This document shows positions 38,518-49,959 of a stretch of DNA of 64,000 nucleotides, piece after piece (positions within the stretch are counted from its first letter, which is position 1; every line of letters starts with the position of its first letter). Source of the stretch: Lingula anatina (taxonomy: Eukaryota; Brachiopoda; Lingulata; Lingulida; Lingulidae). The position numbers and the translations under genes were made by a program. Where the stretch lies: contig NW_019775984.1 of the NCBI RefSeq assembly GCF_001039355.2, positions 83,287 to 147,286 of the forward strand. Direction: 5' to 3'. The notes beneath the pieces were generated by a model. That model searched no databases, had not been told where the DNA came from, and saw nothing but the letters and a program-made list of their open reading frames with translations.

Positions 38518-39764
38518 CGAATACAAAGACAACACGAATACATGTAAAGTATTCTTTCGTTGATTTTTTACTTAAAAGGTCATGTTGAGTAATGAGGCAA
38601 AATTTTCTAGTTTAATGTGCCTGTAGAAGAACTGTGTCACTTTAATATACAGTTTGTGTGATTTTCTTAAAAATACGTCGAGATCTTAAGCGATGTGCCA
38701 GTTCTAACGAATCTTTAGCTTTTGATACACAGACCCTTTCTAAAGTTACAGTATTTTTTTATTTGGCAATAAGCTTTTTAAAGACGTAGTATATTTTTAT
38801 TATATACCACTAAAAGGAATATACAATGTCTAATAAACTTTTTACTACCGATTGAAAGAAAAAATGAAGAAAGCAAAAATCAAAAGATTAAATCGTGAGG
38901 AAGGGCATCATTTAGGTATTAAAGTAGATAAAAATTATATTCGTGGTTATTTTTAAACGCCCTTCCAGCGAGATATCACTTAGAGTGGCGATGCATTCGC
39001 TTTCACTATAGTTATTAAACAGGAACATATGTTAATACTCTTTTCTATGCCTTTGTGTTCTTTCGTTTGTGTCTGTCCACTTGCGTATGCATGTGAATGT
39101 CTGCGCCAATTTCCTCCTTTTTTTACATAAACTTCTGCAAGTAGACGTTTGTATATTATATATATCAAGGTTTATATAAATAGGTTTATGTTTAAAAGAT
39201 AAAGGTTCGTGTTGCTGTATAAAAGAGCTCAAGTTAATGGTAGAAAAATCAAAAGTGTGTTTATTTCCCTAGATCTTACCGATGTCATTATAGGTCATTC
39301 CTGTGCGCGTATGTTTGTATGTGAACGCGCGTCAGATTGCGTATTTGTGTATCTGGTTAGTTTGAGTTATTATACAAAGTTATATTAATGTATAGGTGAT
39401 ATTTTATCTTTGTTTTTTATCTTGCCATACATAGTCTTTCAAAGGGTAACACATTTATACAGTATAAGTATTATTTATAAGCGAAATAAAAAGACTAAAA
39501 TAATTCACGTAAATTTGAATTGTTTTCTCTATTCTATGTGTCGCTTATTGAAGCACAATGATAACGACCTTTTATTTGGTTACTTCATGGCAAAAACTGA
39601 ATGTACCGATGCACTCTTAAATCGGGGCATAAGGAAGCACCTGCAAAATATTTTATGGGCACATTTGGGACGAATAAGGCCCACTGAGAATAAAATCGGT
39701 CTGTTTACTGTTTAGCGAGCGAAAAGAGTCGGCGAAAGGGGTCAGCCAGACACTGGTCCCCGGT

Positions 39765-39930
39765 AAATTAACTCTGATTTTAGAGTCAGATTGACTCCAT
39801 GAGAGCCAGGGGTGATTGACTCTGATAAGAGAGTCTAAAGTAGTGGGGTAATTTGACCCTTATATAGGATTCAAATTAACTCCATGAGGGTCAAGGGGTG
39901 CTGGACTCTGACTAAAGAGTCAAATGACAA
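39765..39930. repeat. Imperfect palindromic segment with repeated GACTC words
   Basis: Contains TTAGAGTCAGATTGACTCCATGAG followed by related sequence (GACTCTGATAAGAGAGTC, AACTCCATGAGGGTCA, GACTCTGACTAAAGAGTC). Probably a small foldback or MITE relic. Confidence 0.45.
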
Positions 39931-40865
39931 TTTTATTCTCAGTGCCAAAATATCTAGTTTATCAGTGCACAAACTACTAAAAAGAGACAAAATGTCAGAT
40001 TTCTCAACGAACTTCTGTCTTGAGATTTCAACCCCCTGTTAAGAACCGCTTCAGTAATATAACGCTAGGACTGCTTAATGCTAAAATAACAGCGTTGCAA
40101 GCCAACATGGTGACTGTCATAATCAAAGTCGTCGGGGATTGTTTGTTAATGCTTTTTCAGAAATAAAGAAATCCAGCAGTCATTGCAGCTTACCTCAAAT
40201 TTTTTTCTAAAACATTGTATGTTTATATTTCCTTTTGTACTGTCGTCGTAACTGTCTTAGATGTGGGGCAAGCATAAAGCGCTTACGCATGTGCAGCAGC
40301 AGCAGCAGTGACTCTGTTTGAACGAAACAAACTACATAATTAATTACAAATAATAGCCAAGCACGTGAGCTTATGTAAGTGCGAATGTGAGAAGTGAAAT
40401 ATAGCGCTCATTTCAATTATTATTGCATATAAACCGCCAATTTGAAATGAAATTAAATTCGGCGAAAATTTGGACACTACAATGTATCTGGTTGATCTGG
40501 TTGGAAGGTCTGCAGGTGCATGAATTAAAAAATGTTGTTGGCTTAATTTTATTTCTTCTCGAAAAGCAAATGCCAAAATTGAGCCAAAAACAATCCATTA
40601 ACTATCCTGGTTATGGTATTTCACATTAGCACTGAATGTTGCCTACCAAGAGGAACTACAATAATCAACTTAGGTCCGTCCAAAATACGTTTATATTTAA
40701 AATTCAAATAATAACAACTTCATGTTGCTTACACTGATATATCTTTCTAAAACAAAAACATCTTTGTGAAACTCTCCCTCATTCCGAAATTTTCACGGAT
40801 TGTCCATCAACGAAAGATTCTTCCGCTTTTTCCAAAGAAGGTTGATGACGGCGAACGGCTCATCC

Positions 40866-43058
40866 TTAGGTCGTCACTTTCAACTCACACTGTGTGCCGT
40901 AGTATCCATTGGTACAGAAACATTCGTAAGTGCCACCTTTGAGTTGGCAGTAACTGTTATTCTTGCAGGGATTTGGAGTACACGTGGCGGTTTCGCACCG
41001 GCTACCTTGAAACCCCTCCCTACACTGGCAAGAGTACGAGTTGGTATTGTCGATGCATTTAGCGCCATTCTTGCATGGATTGAAATAACAAAGGTCGAAA
41101 TTCTCGCAGTGCCTGCCAAGAAAACCAGAAGCACATTTGCACGTGTAAGAATGCACCCCATCAATGCAGGTCGCGCCGTATTTACACGGGCTGCTCGCGC
41201 AGTCGTCGATGTTGATTTCACAATTAGTCCCCTTAAACCCACGTGGGCACTGGCACGTGTAGGAGTTCACATTATCATAGCACGTTCCACCGTTTAAGCA
41301 TGGGCGGCTGGCACAATCATCTATGGAAACCTCACATAACGTCCCTGTGTAACCGACTGGGCAGGTGCAATGCTTTTGCCTCTTGGCAGAATTATAGCTA
41401 CATGTGCCTCCATTTTTGCAATGGTTGACCGCGCATTCGTTGCAGTCAGCCCCTTTCCAACCTAAAACATGCAATATCATGATTATATGATAGTATTGCT
41501 ATTTTTCATTATCTTAGAATCTCATATTTTTATCGAAACGGATCAAACGTGGTTTAATACTCTATTTTTTTTTGATTGCAACCAGACACTTTCAACTTGA
41601 AAAGTTAGCGTTTATACCGCACCTGGATCACAATACACGGCAAACTCCAGAAGCAATCTTATGAAAAATAAGATAATAAAGTATGTCAACATATTATTTA
41701 TTCCTTGAGATAAAAACGCTATACTCTGACAGTGCTTCTAATTTGAAATAAGCAACAATAAAACTTTTAAAAAAGGGTGATACACGTTACGTGAATCGCG
41801 TTTTAAGACTAACGAAACAATTTCCAACTCTCTTGGTAACATACATATCAAAGGCATGACAAGAACGGTTTATCGGCTATTTTGATTTGTGTCGTTAAAA
41901 ATTGAACGTACATACAGCTTATTTGATTTAAAGAACAAAGATTAGAGCTCAAAAACGCACGTCGTGGGTTCTCTTTTTCTGGTTCCTTTAATTAATCGAC
42001 TGGTCCACGGTGCCGAGCTTTCGCTTGCTGCAGCTTTTGTGATAATGAATGTCCAAAGGTAGTCAACCATGTCACTATCCGCCAAAGAACCGTCTCTATC
42101 TATAACACCAATTTTCAGTTTGGAAGAGCCCTATAAGTAAGAAAGTGGCAATACAGTTCGTTCTAAATAATTTACAAAGTCTTAGGTAAGTGTAATTGTT
42201 GTTTATATGCATTGATGGAAGTTATAAAAGTTAAAAAATTCTATACATGGGAAGAGGATAATTTTTTTTCTCTTTTGTAAAGAAGGCCCGGGCCCCTTTA
42301 TGCCAGGCAAGTTCGGTAAACGTTATGCACTATGCAATGTTATTTCACCAGCTTGATAGCGAGTTGTCAGGCCAAAAATATACTATCATCACGAACTTAT
42401 ATCAGCCACGTTACAAACAAAGATCACTCCTGTTTATTTATCTACTTCTGTGTTATCTACTCACCGGCCACGTCGTGAAACTGGCTTTAAAGGGTTTCGA
42501 AAATAAGGAATGGTCACGGAAGGTGATATATCTGTCTGGTATATTCCCTATATAACCAACGGATCCATACGCACAATAGCTGAGTGTATCAAATCTAAAA
42601 ATATTCAAACAGCATTAAGGGTTCATCTCTCATATTATACCACATTTTGATATAAATAGTTGCTGACCAAACAAAAAAAAATGCCAGAAACTTTTTACTT
42701 TTAAGCACCAACCACGTGATAATTTCGGTGAGTACATCTAGATAGATTCATGTCAGGAATTGAAGTGCTCTTACTAACACATCATAGCAACAGTTAAGCA
42801 CGCCGATCGGGCATGGCATTAGTAATAGCCGAATTATTAATTAACCATCAAACTTACCCCAGAGCGGTGTCAAAGCACAATTTAAATGCACTATCACATG
42901 ACTGGGTACACGAAGTCATCCACCTGGTACTTTCGCAACAATAACCGTTAAAGTCGAAATAGTTTTCATTTTTGAACGAAGTTAAGCGTACAGCAATCTT
43001 GCCAGTGGCGTCGAGTGTTGTAAAAATCTAGTAATAAAAATCAGGTACCAGATAGAAG

Positions 43059-43114
<56 letters not shown>

Positions 43115-43510
43115 CAGATTTACCGTCCTTATATTATGTATGTGTGCATTTATTCCGTCAACCATAAGAAGATTAGATGCTATTATAACGTCAGAAAATA
43201 CAATAGAGGGAGTGTTATAATGATAGGGTCGCTAAACGATTTTTGACGGAAAATAGTGACTAGCCTAATCCCCTGGTCGCCTGGGTAGGCACTCCCCCTT
43301 AGAGTACTTACCTGTAAGTATCTATTCTTGTTCAAGAACACAGCGAATTTATAGAAATAGCCCAAGAATAAATGAAATACTGGGAGAGAGGGGAAAGAAA
43401 AATAGGATGTTTGCATGAGACAGAGAGTTATCAGATAGAATCCTCCAAAAATTACTCACCTTCATGAAAATCACCATGGATAACAGCCAGTAGCTAACCT
43501 TTCCCTTCAT
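40866..43510 (-). CDS. EGF gene 2: short secreted MNNL-like / 5-EGF protein without DSL domain (383 aa)
   Basis: Exons (minus): 43510-43460, 43027-42858, 42594-42465, 42130-41961, 41657-41623, 41461-40866. Phases agree and give 383 codons plus TAA. Exon 1 is a 17-residue signal peptide (MKGKVSYWLLSMVIFMK). Exons 2-5 have the same sizes and phases as in gene 1 (170, 130, 170, 35) and encode the MNNL-like domain: ATGKIAVRLTSF, NGYCCES, CDSAFKLCFD, YCAYGSVGYIG, LLLEFAVYCDPG. Exon 6 encodes five EGF repeats, beginning GWKGADCNECAVNHCKNGG. There is no DSL domain and no membrane helix. Compared with gene 3 the EGF exon stops early at CELKVTT and the last Cys-rich exon is gone, apparently by deletion. 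Likely extracellular; function unknown. Confidence 0.8.
43061..43112. repeat. (TA)n microsatellite in intron 1 of gene 2
   Basis: About 25 TA dinucleotides. Confidence 0.95.
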
Positions 43511-43670
43511 TTTGCCGCCCACCTACAGTCAACGTTTTGAAGTAAGTATATCGCGAACTGCGATGAACTGTATCTAGATTTACCGTTTGCACTACGGGTC
43601 TAGTTCCATCACCAAATTGTCCGATGTGTATTTTACGTTACGTCCAGAGTGACACGGTATTATCCAATTC

Positions 43671-44125
43671 GCAAAGAAAAAATGGCCGGGCTTTCCTTTA
43701 AAGTGACCTTAAATGGACGGCAGTTGTCCTCGAGCGAGGTCAGACCTGCTTTGCAGGATAAGTAAGCAGAAGAGATACACGCAGAGATAAGGAACGACCT
43801 GCCTGCCGGCTTAAAGGTGTATAACGGGGGGCAACTCCACACTTAATGCCGTTAATCCTGATGTCACGTCTACATCACCTCCAGTAAGTGACATCTGTGA
43901 AAGTGGGGTGACAAAGACATCATCGATGTTGTCAGTTTAACAATCTAATGAAATTGTTTGCACAAATGTTATTTCTTGATTATTGAGACTATCTAAAAGA
44001 TTAAAGATGGAGCGTGTATCCATATGACTTAATGTTTATTTCAGTCACTGAAAATTGGGACGAACTGGCGATTGCTGTGGTCTTTATTGTAGTACATGTA
44101 GTGGCTATTGCTTGGCGGTAATAGA
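43671..44125 (+). pseudogene. Dead copy of gene 1's juxtamembrane and membrane-helix exons
   Basis: 43671-43883 matches gene 1 exon 8: AAGTGACC, AATGGACGGCAG, CGAGCGAGGTC, GCTTTGCAGGATAAG, GACCTGCCTGCCGGCTTAA, ACTCCACACTTAATGCCG and a conserved GTAAGTGACATCTGTGAAAG donor region. It has an in-frame TAA after GCAGGATAAG and an extra G near 43830. 44045-44125 matches exon 9 (the membrane helix), preceded by TTTCAG, with a TAA in place of the CGG-AAA-CAG end. Orientation is that of gene 1. The copies of exons 1-7 and 10 are not seen. Confidence 0.8.
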
Positions 44126-44214
44126 AGTATTTCCTTCATGGCAGCGTCCAAGGGTCAGTTTCAAAAAGCAAATAAAGACTGAAGTTGGCAGTAATCAGTA
44201 ATCATTTGTACAGG

Positions 44215-44500
44215 TATACCAATTTAACCCGATTTGAAATGGGATTCATCGAAAATCTGGCCACTGTGTCTCACACGTTGACATGACCGGGAATGGAAGG
44301 CCAAGAACTAACAAAGAAGCTCCTGATTGTACTGGCTCAAAGATTTTTTTATTTCTTCTTGAAAATCAAATGCCTCTTTCCTATAGTGCGATTAAGTCAG
44401 CAAAAATTGGTAAAATTCACTGGTGGTTATATTTCACAAAAGAACTGAATATTTTCTATCCAAAAATGCAACAATCAACTTCAGGCCCCTTCAGAATACA
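44215..44500. repeat. Duplicated intergenic block (partner at about 40420-40690)
   Basis: Both stretches contain CAATTTGAAATG / GATTTGAAATGGG, TTTATTTCTTCT[CT]GAAAA-CAAATGCC and ACAAT[CA]ATCAACTT. They lie at the same place relative to the 3' side of genes 2 and 3, showing that these genes were copied as a block. Confidence 0.5.
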
Positions 44501-44806
44501 GCATTCCAATTAAACAGACGCCTATTATATATTTTCTTCATTGTAGGGTTACATGCTCGACATACTAGTTTCATATAATTTCGTGCAGTGCCTTTATTGC
44601 TTTTACATTTATATTTTAATGTTATTTTAAAAAGACTGAAATGATAGTAACTTTCTGTTGTCAGGATGCTTGTCTCTAACACAGAGAGAACACACTGAAA
44701 CTACATAAATCTCTATATTGAGTAGGTCCTATGTTTATGGACTTATGTTTATGGATCGTCCATTCAACGAAGGACCAAAAGTTCTTGCGCTGCCCATTGG
44801 TCATTA

Positions 44807-47800
44807 TCAGCACCGTTTCTCACAAAACTGACCGCAGTACCCACGACGGTAGAGACACTCGTAACTGGAACCAGTTTCGGAAACACAGATTCCTCTGTTG
44901 CGACATTGGACATTAGTGCAAGGGTGTAGCTCGGTGCAGTTTTTCCCTAAAATGATAAAAAAAAAGAAAACGAATATTTTTTACCTAGAGCCCCAGAGGC
45001 TAAATAATGATAATAATGATATAATATGATAATTAGGTTGGCCCTGAAATCCAGTACAGGCAAATATTAATTTCATAGAATTACCATGAGTTTCAGAACG
45101 ATGGATTTCAGCTTCTTTATTTCAACATCTACCAATGTATACATGCAGGCATATGTGGGTATTTTAAAAAAAGAAGCCAGCACCCACGGCAACTGTACCA
45201 TGGGGTCGGACGAATAACTATTCTAAATTTCTTAGTCAAGATTATGATTTTGCTGCAAAGCTTTGTGTCAAACTGCAGTGCATTATTAATATTTGACAGG
45301 CATTTTTGTAGGTATAATGAAAGTATTTTATATATACTTAAAATAAGTTATCAAACATGTACATATTGATATGGACGTAGATCCATACCTGTGTACCCTG
45401 GCTTGCACCTGCAGTTCTGCGAACACAGGTCGTTTCCAGAGACGGTTGATGGCGGCGGTTCGCTCTTGCATTGGTCCGTCGTTATAAACTCACACTGTGT
45501 GCCGTAGTATCCATTGGCACAGAAGCATTCGACGTTCCCCCTGTGACGTTGCAGTAACCGTTACTCTTGCAGGGATTTGGAGTACACGTGGCGGCTACCT
45601 TGGAACCCCTCCCTACACTGGCAAGAGTACGAGTTGGTATTGTCGATGCATTTGGCGCCATTTTTGCATGGATTGAAATAACAAACATCGAGGTTCTCAC
45701 AGTGCCTGCCAAGAAAACCAGGAGCACATTTGCACGTGTAGGAATGCACCCCATCAATGCAGGTTGCGCCGTATTTACACGGGCTGCTCGCGCAGTCGTC
45801 GATGTTGATTTCACAGTTAGTCCCCTTAAACCCACGTGGGCACTGGCACGTGTAGGAGTTCACACTATCAAAGCAATTTCCACCGTTTAAGCATGGGCCA
45901 CTGGCACAATCATCTATGGAAACCTCACAGGAAGTCCCTGTGTACCCGACTGGCAGGTGCACTGCTTTTGCTTCTTGGCAGAATCATAGCCACAGCTGCC
46001 TCCATTTTTGCAATGGTTGACCTTGCACTCGTTGCAGTCAGCCCCTTTCCAACCTAAAATATACAATTTCGTGATTACATGATGGTATTATCATTTTGCA
46101 ATATCACACAGGCCCGTAGCCAGGGGGGGTTCGGGGGGTACGAAAGAACCGCCCCTTTTGTTGGGAAAAGGTCCACTCTGGGTAAAATTTGATCTAGGTA
46201 CATGAAGTTTATATGGGAAAAGGTCCACTTTTTCAGAAAAAGAACCCCCCTTTGAAATTGCTGGCTACTGGCCTGTCACAACATGTATATTTTTATCAAA
46301 ACTGATCATACGTGTCTTGACAGTCTATTGAAAGTATAGAAGCACATTCCACATCACATCTGTTTATTTCATTGATTGTCAATCTTGTTATTTTGGATTC
46401 TTTGTTAATAAATGTATTGTTTTATGAGTGGAAAAGGTATGTGCGTTTTTTTTAAGTGGCAACCGGACACTTTAAAATTGAAAAGAAAGCGTTTAAACCG
46501 CACCTGGATCACAATACACCGCAAACTGCAGAAGCAATCTGACATAAAAAAAAAAAGAAAAGTATCTCAACATATCTGTCATTTGTCGAGGTAAAACACG
46601 TTAAAATCTTGCGTGCAGTGATTCTAATTTAAAAAGGAGCAACAACAAAACTTATTTTGGAAGAAAAACATATTCTCTGAAAGAAGATATTTTTTTGAAT
46701 CGTGGAGCAATTTCCTATTTTCTCGGGAAAGTACTCATTAGAAAATAAGAAAAGAACGAGTATATCAGATACAAAAATTTGTATAGTTAAAAACACAAAT
46801 AGCCAATTATATAGAAAAAATTTTGAAATCACTAACGCACGAAGTAGGTTCTCTGTTTCTGGTCCCTTTCATTGATCGTCTGGTCCATGAAGCCGTGCTT
46901 TCGCTTGCTGCAGCGTTTGTGATAATCGATGTCCACAGATTGTCAACCAAGTCACTATCCTCAAAAGGACTGTCTCTATCTAAAACGCCTATTTTCAGTT
47001 TGAAAGAGCCCTATAAGCAAGAATATTGAAGACACCGATGAATACAAATATTCTACAAATTTTAAAGTACGTATAAAAGTTTGTTATATTAATTTTAATG
47101 TATTTTTATGCATTTTCTTTAAAATGAATACTAATTTTTATTTAGGGGAAGAGAGGACAATATCTGTTATTTGTAATGAAGAACCTATTTTCGCAAGACG
47201 AGTTTTGTTAGCAATTAGCATATGATAAACTCCTATTATATATTAACCTGACAGCAAATTGATAGGTCAAAATTATTCTAAAAAATCAAATTAAGCTGCG
47301 TCCTTTTTTTCGTTAGACGTTGTTAGAAACAAAAGGCAAACATGTGCGTTTATTTACTTCTGTGTTACTCACCGGCCATGTCGTGAAACTGGCTTGAAAG
47401 GGTTTCGCAAATAAGGAATGGTCACGGAAGGTGATATATCTGTCTGGTATATTCCCTATATAGCCAATGGATCCATACGCACAATTAGCTGAGTGTATTG
47501 CTTCTAAAATGTACACACGGCATTTTAATCTTATTTTTTTATTGATTTTATACCAGATTTTAGTGGAATCACTTAGTAGAAAAATATCTTAAAAGATTGC
47601 CAGAAACTCTATATAATAAAAGTATCAATCACGTGACCATTTTGATGAATGTGTTTTTATAGATATATTTCAGAAATTGAAATGCTCTTACTAACACAAT
47701 AACATAATAGTAACAGTTGAGCATATTAATGACGCCGATTGGCTACGACATTGAGAAATAGCGGGGAATTGACACAATTTACCGTGTAACAACTTACCCT

Positions 47801-48333
47801 AGAATGGTGTCAAAGCACAGTTTAAATGCACTATCACATGGCTGAGTACACGAAGTCGTCCACGTAGGACTTTCGCAGTAATAACCGTTAAAATCGAGAT
47901 GGTTTTCATTTCTGAACGAGGTTAAGCGTACAGCAATCTTGCCAGTGGCGCCCAGTGTTGTAAAAACCTAGTGATAAAAATCCAGGTACCAGACAGATCA
48001 AAATTTGAAGATATTTTGGTATCAGTTCTTGTTCAAAAACACATCAAATTTATCCAAAAAGCTGTAGAAGAACCGGTATGAACGGGGAGACGGAGTGGAG
48101 GAAAAGTGTGTGCGCGCGCGCACGCGTGTGTGTGTAAGAGAGAGAATGAGAGAGAGAGTGAGAGAGAGAGAGAGAGGGAGAGAATGATGAAGACGCGAGA
48201 GAAGCCAACGACTAGAATGTATAGGTTAATGACGGAATAGTTCAAGTTTAAATCAGCAATAATAACTCACCTTGAGTAAAATAACCGTGCATAACAGACA
48301 GGAGGTAAATTTCACCTTCATTCTGCCGATCAT
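44807..48333 (-). pseudogene. EGF gene 3: secreted MNNL-like / EGF gene with four frameshifts
   Basis: Exons (minus): 48333-48271 (signal peptide), 47967-47798, 47503-47373, 47010-46841, 46538-46504, 46053-45389, 44946-44807. Borders match gene 2 and the last exon matches gene 4 (140 nt, ends CEKRC). Breaks relative to gene 2: a 1-bp insertion in exon 3 (131 nt against 130; GCTAATTGTG for GCTATTGTG), a 1-bp loss near 45950 in CTCPVGYTG, an 11-bp loss near 45597 after the fifth EGF begins, and a 1-bp loss near 45535. Otherwise the MNNL-like domain (GKIAVRLTSF, CDSAFKLCFD, AVYCDPG), five EGF repeats and the tail (SGNDLCSQNCRCKPGYTG) are clear. It is a recent pseudogene, or the assembly is wrong at several points. 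Intact, it would be secreted. Confidence 0.75.
46109..46275. mobile_element. MITE-like element with CAGGCCCGTAGCCAG ends
   Basis: Begins CAGGCCCGTAGCCAGGGGGG and ends GCTGGCTACTGGCCTG, near-perfect inverted termini, with TCACA on both sides. It lies in the intron between exons 5 and 6 of gene 3. The CAGG...GTAGCCAG terminus resembles hAT-type elements; the family is not proven. Confidence 0.6.
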
Positions 48334-49459
48334 TTAATTTAAGTATGAAGTATATTGGAAAATGTATTATAAAATAACAACTTCACCACAAATAGGCAAG
48401 GTTCTGAAGTTAACTGCAAACTGCAATGAACTGATCCTAGATCCGCAGTTTGCACCACGGGCCTTGTTCCAAATATTGTTCTTAGTTACACAATAAGACC
48501 GGGAGATAGGATAATGCCTCATACAATTAACCTCCACTGATCCGTTACATCATAATTCCAGCAAACAGTAATTAAAATGATATCTCTTCCTCTGATATCT
48601 ACACATGCTTGATATGTAAATAGTAATGAAGAAATGTCCTTGAAGACACTGATGTGACTGTGATTGCCATTAAGACAGGTTTGTTTGCCCTTTTAGCAGT
48701 ATCAAAGTGAATTTTAAAAGAAGTTGTTCTTGCGTTGAATACGGCAAATTACCGGGGATTTTACACACGCACACAAACACACATACTGTAGCTTATATCT
48801 CTGTGAATAAAATGATTTAGTTTCATTATCGAGCACAAGAAAAAAATATTACCATTCTTTCAGAGATTTTGTTTCCCACAATCATGGTTTTATCAAATTA
48901 CATTAAGTTTCAATTAAATCTAATAGTTCTATAGCCGACGAAGAAGACATATGTTTTCAACATTGCGTCTGGTCACATGATATTCGAACTGTAACGTGGA
49001 TAATTTTTTACATGTTAAAAATATTTAAAACTTATTTTCCTTTCGGACGACGAGGACGGCTTAATTGCATCCAAATTATCTCGGGTAAATTAATAAATCA
49101 TAGATGGCACCGAACCTGTACACTATGAACATAAGCCTGTTAATCTATTAAAATAATTAAGATGAAAGGTGAAAATGAGAAACCTAGAACTGAATGACAG
49201 ATAATAAACGGTTTTTTAACGATTTTAGAGGGTATACTTTGATGATAAAAGACAATATGTAAAGGTAAAACGTGAGCATTATTATATGATTTTAATCATT
49301 GTAACTTCCATCAAAAACAAATTATCATATTTTTCTTAATCAAAAATTTGAATTTTATCATTTAAAACTAAAATAAGAAGTATATTTCCGAAGTTCAACA
49401 ATCAGTTTCCTTTGTTACGAAGTTTTTACGAAGTGACTCGTGTCATATCCATTCAATTA
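48334..49459. other. Intergenic region between EGF genes 3 and 4
   Basis: Holds the presumed promoter of gene 3 (right of 48333) and the 3' region of gene 4. No gene or element recognised. A GA/GT-rich microsatellite lies just inside gene 3's first intron (about 48108-48182). Confidence 0.4.
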
Positions 49460-49915
49460 TCAGCACTGGACTTCGCAGAAGCGACCGCAGTGCCCCTGGC
49501 GGCAAAGACACTGGAATTCGAATTCGGACTCGGAGACACACACTCCCTTATTCTGACACGCGACGTAAGCGCAAGGATCCCGTTCGTTGCAGTTTTGACC
49601 TTAAATGGAAAATTCACCATATAACAAAACTGTACTTTTTCTGAAAAATGCTTTGTCAGAACAATTCTGTTGTTGGCTTGTCTCACACAAGTAACTTAAA
49701 TATAGCCATACTTTATCAGTGTACATGTACTCTGGTATATATTTCACTGACTTTATTATAAAGTATTATCATGTAGTTATGTGATGTTTAATATATGGTA
49801 ACATTTAAAGTTACCACTGGCAGGAAAAAGCATAATTAAATCTGCAAATATTTAATATTGCAAAATAGATTACGTGTGTTTTATTTTTTATTATTATTAT
49901 TTTTTATTTTGTATG

Positions 49916-49959
<44 letters not shown>

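Larger units (their letters stand above)
38083..40865. other. Region between the 3' ends of EGF genes 1 and 2
   Basis: Convergent intergenic space. It contains MITE copy C (38308-38517), an inverted-repeat segment with GACTC/GAGTC words (about 39765-39930), and at 40420-40690 a stretch related to 44215-44500 that belongs to the duplicated block holding genes 2 and 3. No gene recognised. Confidence 0.45.
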
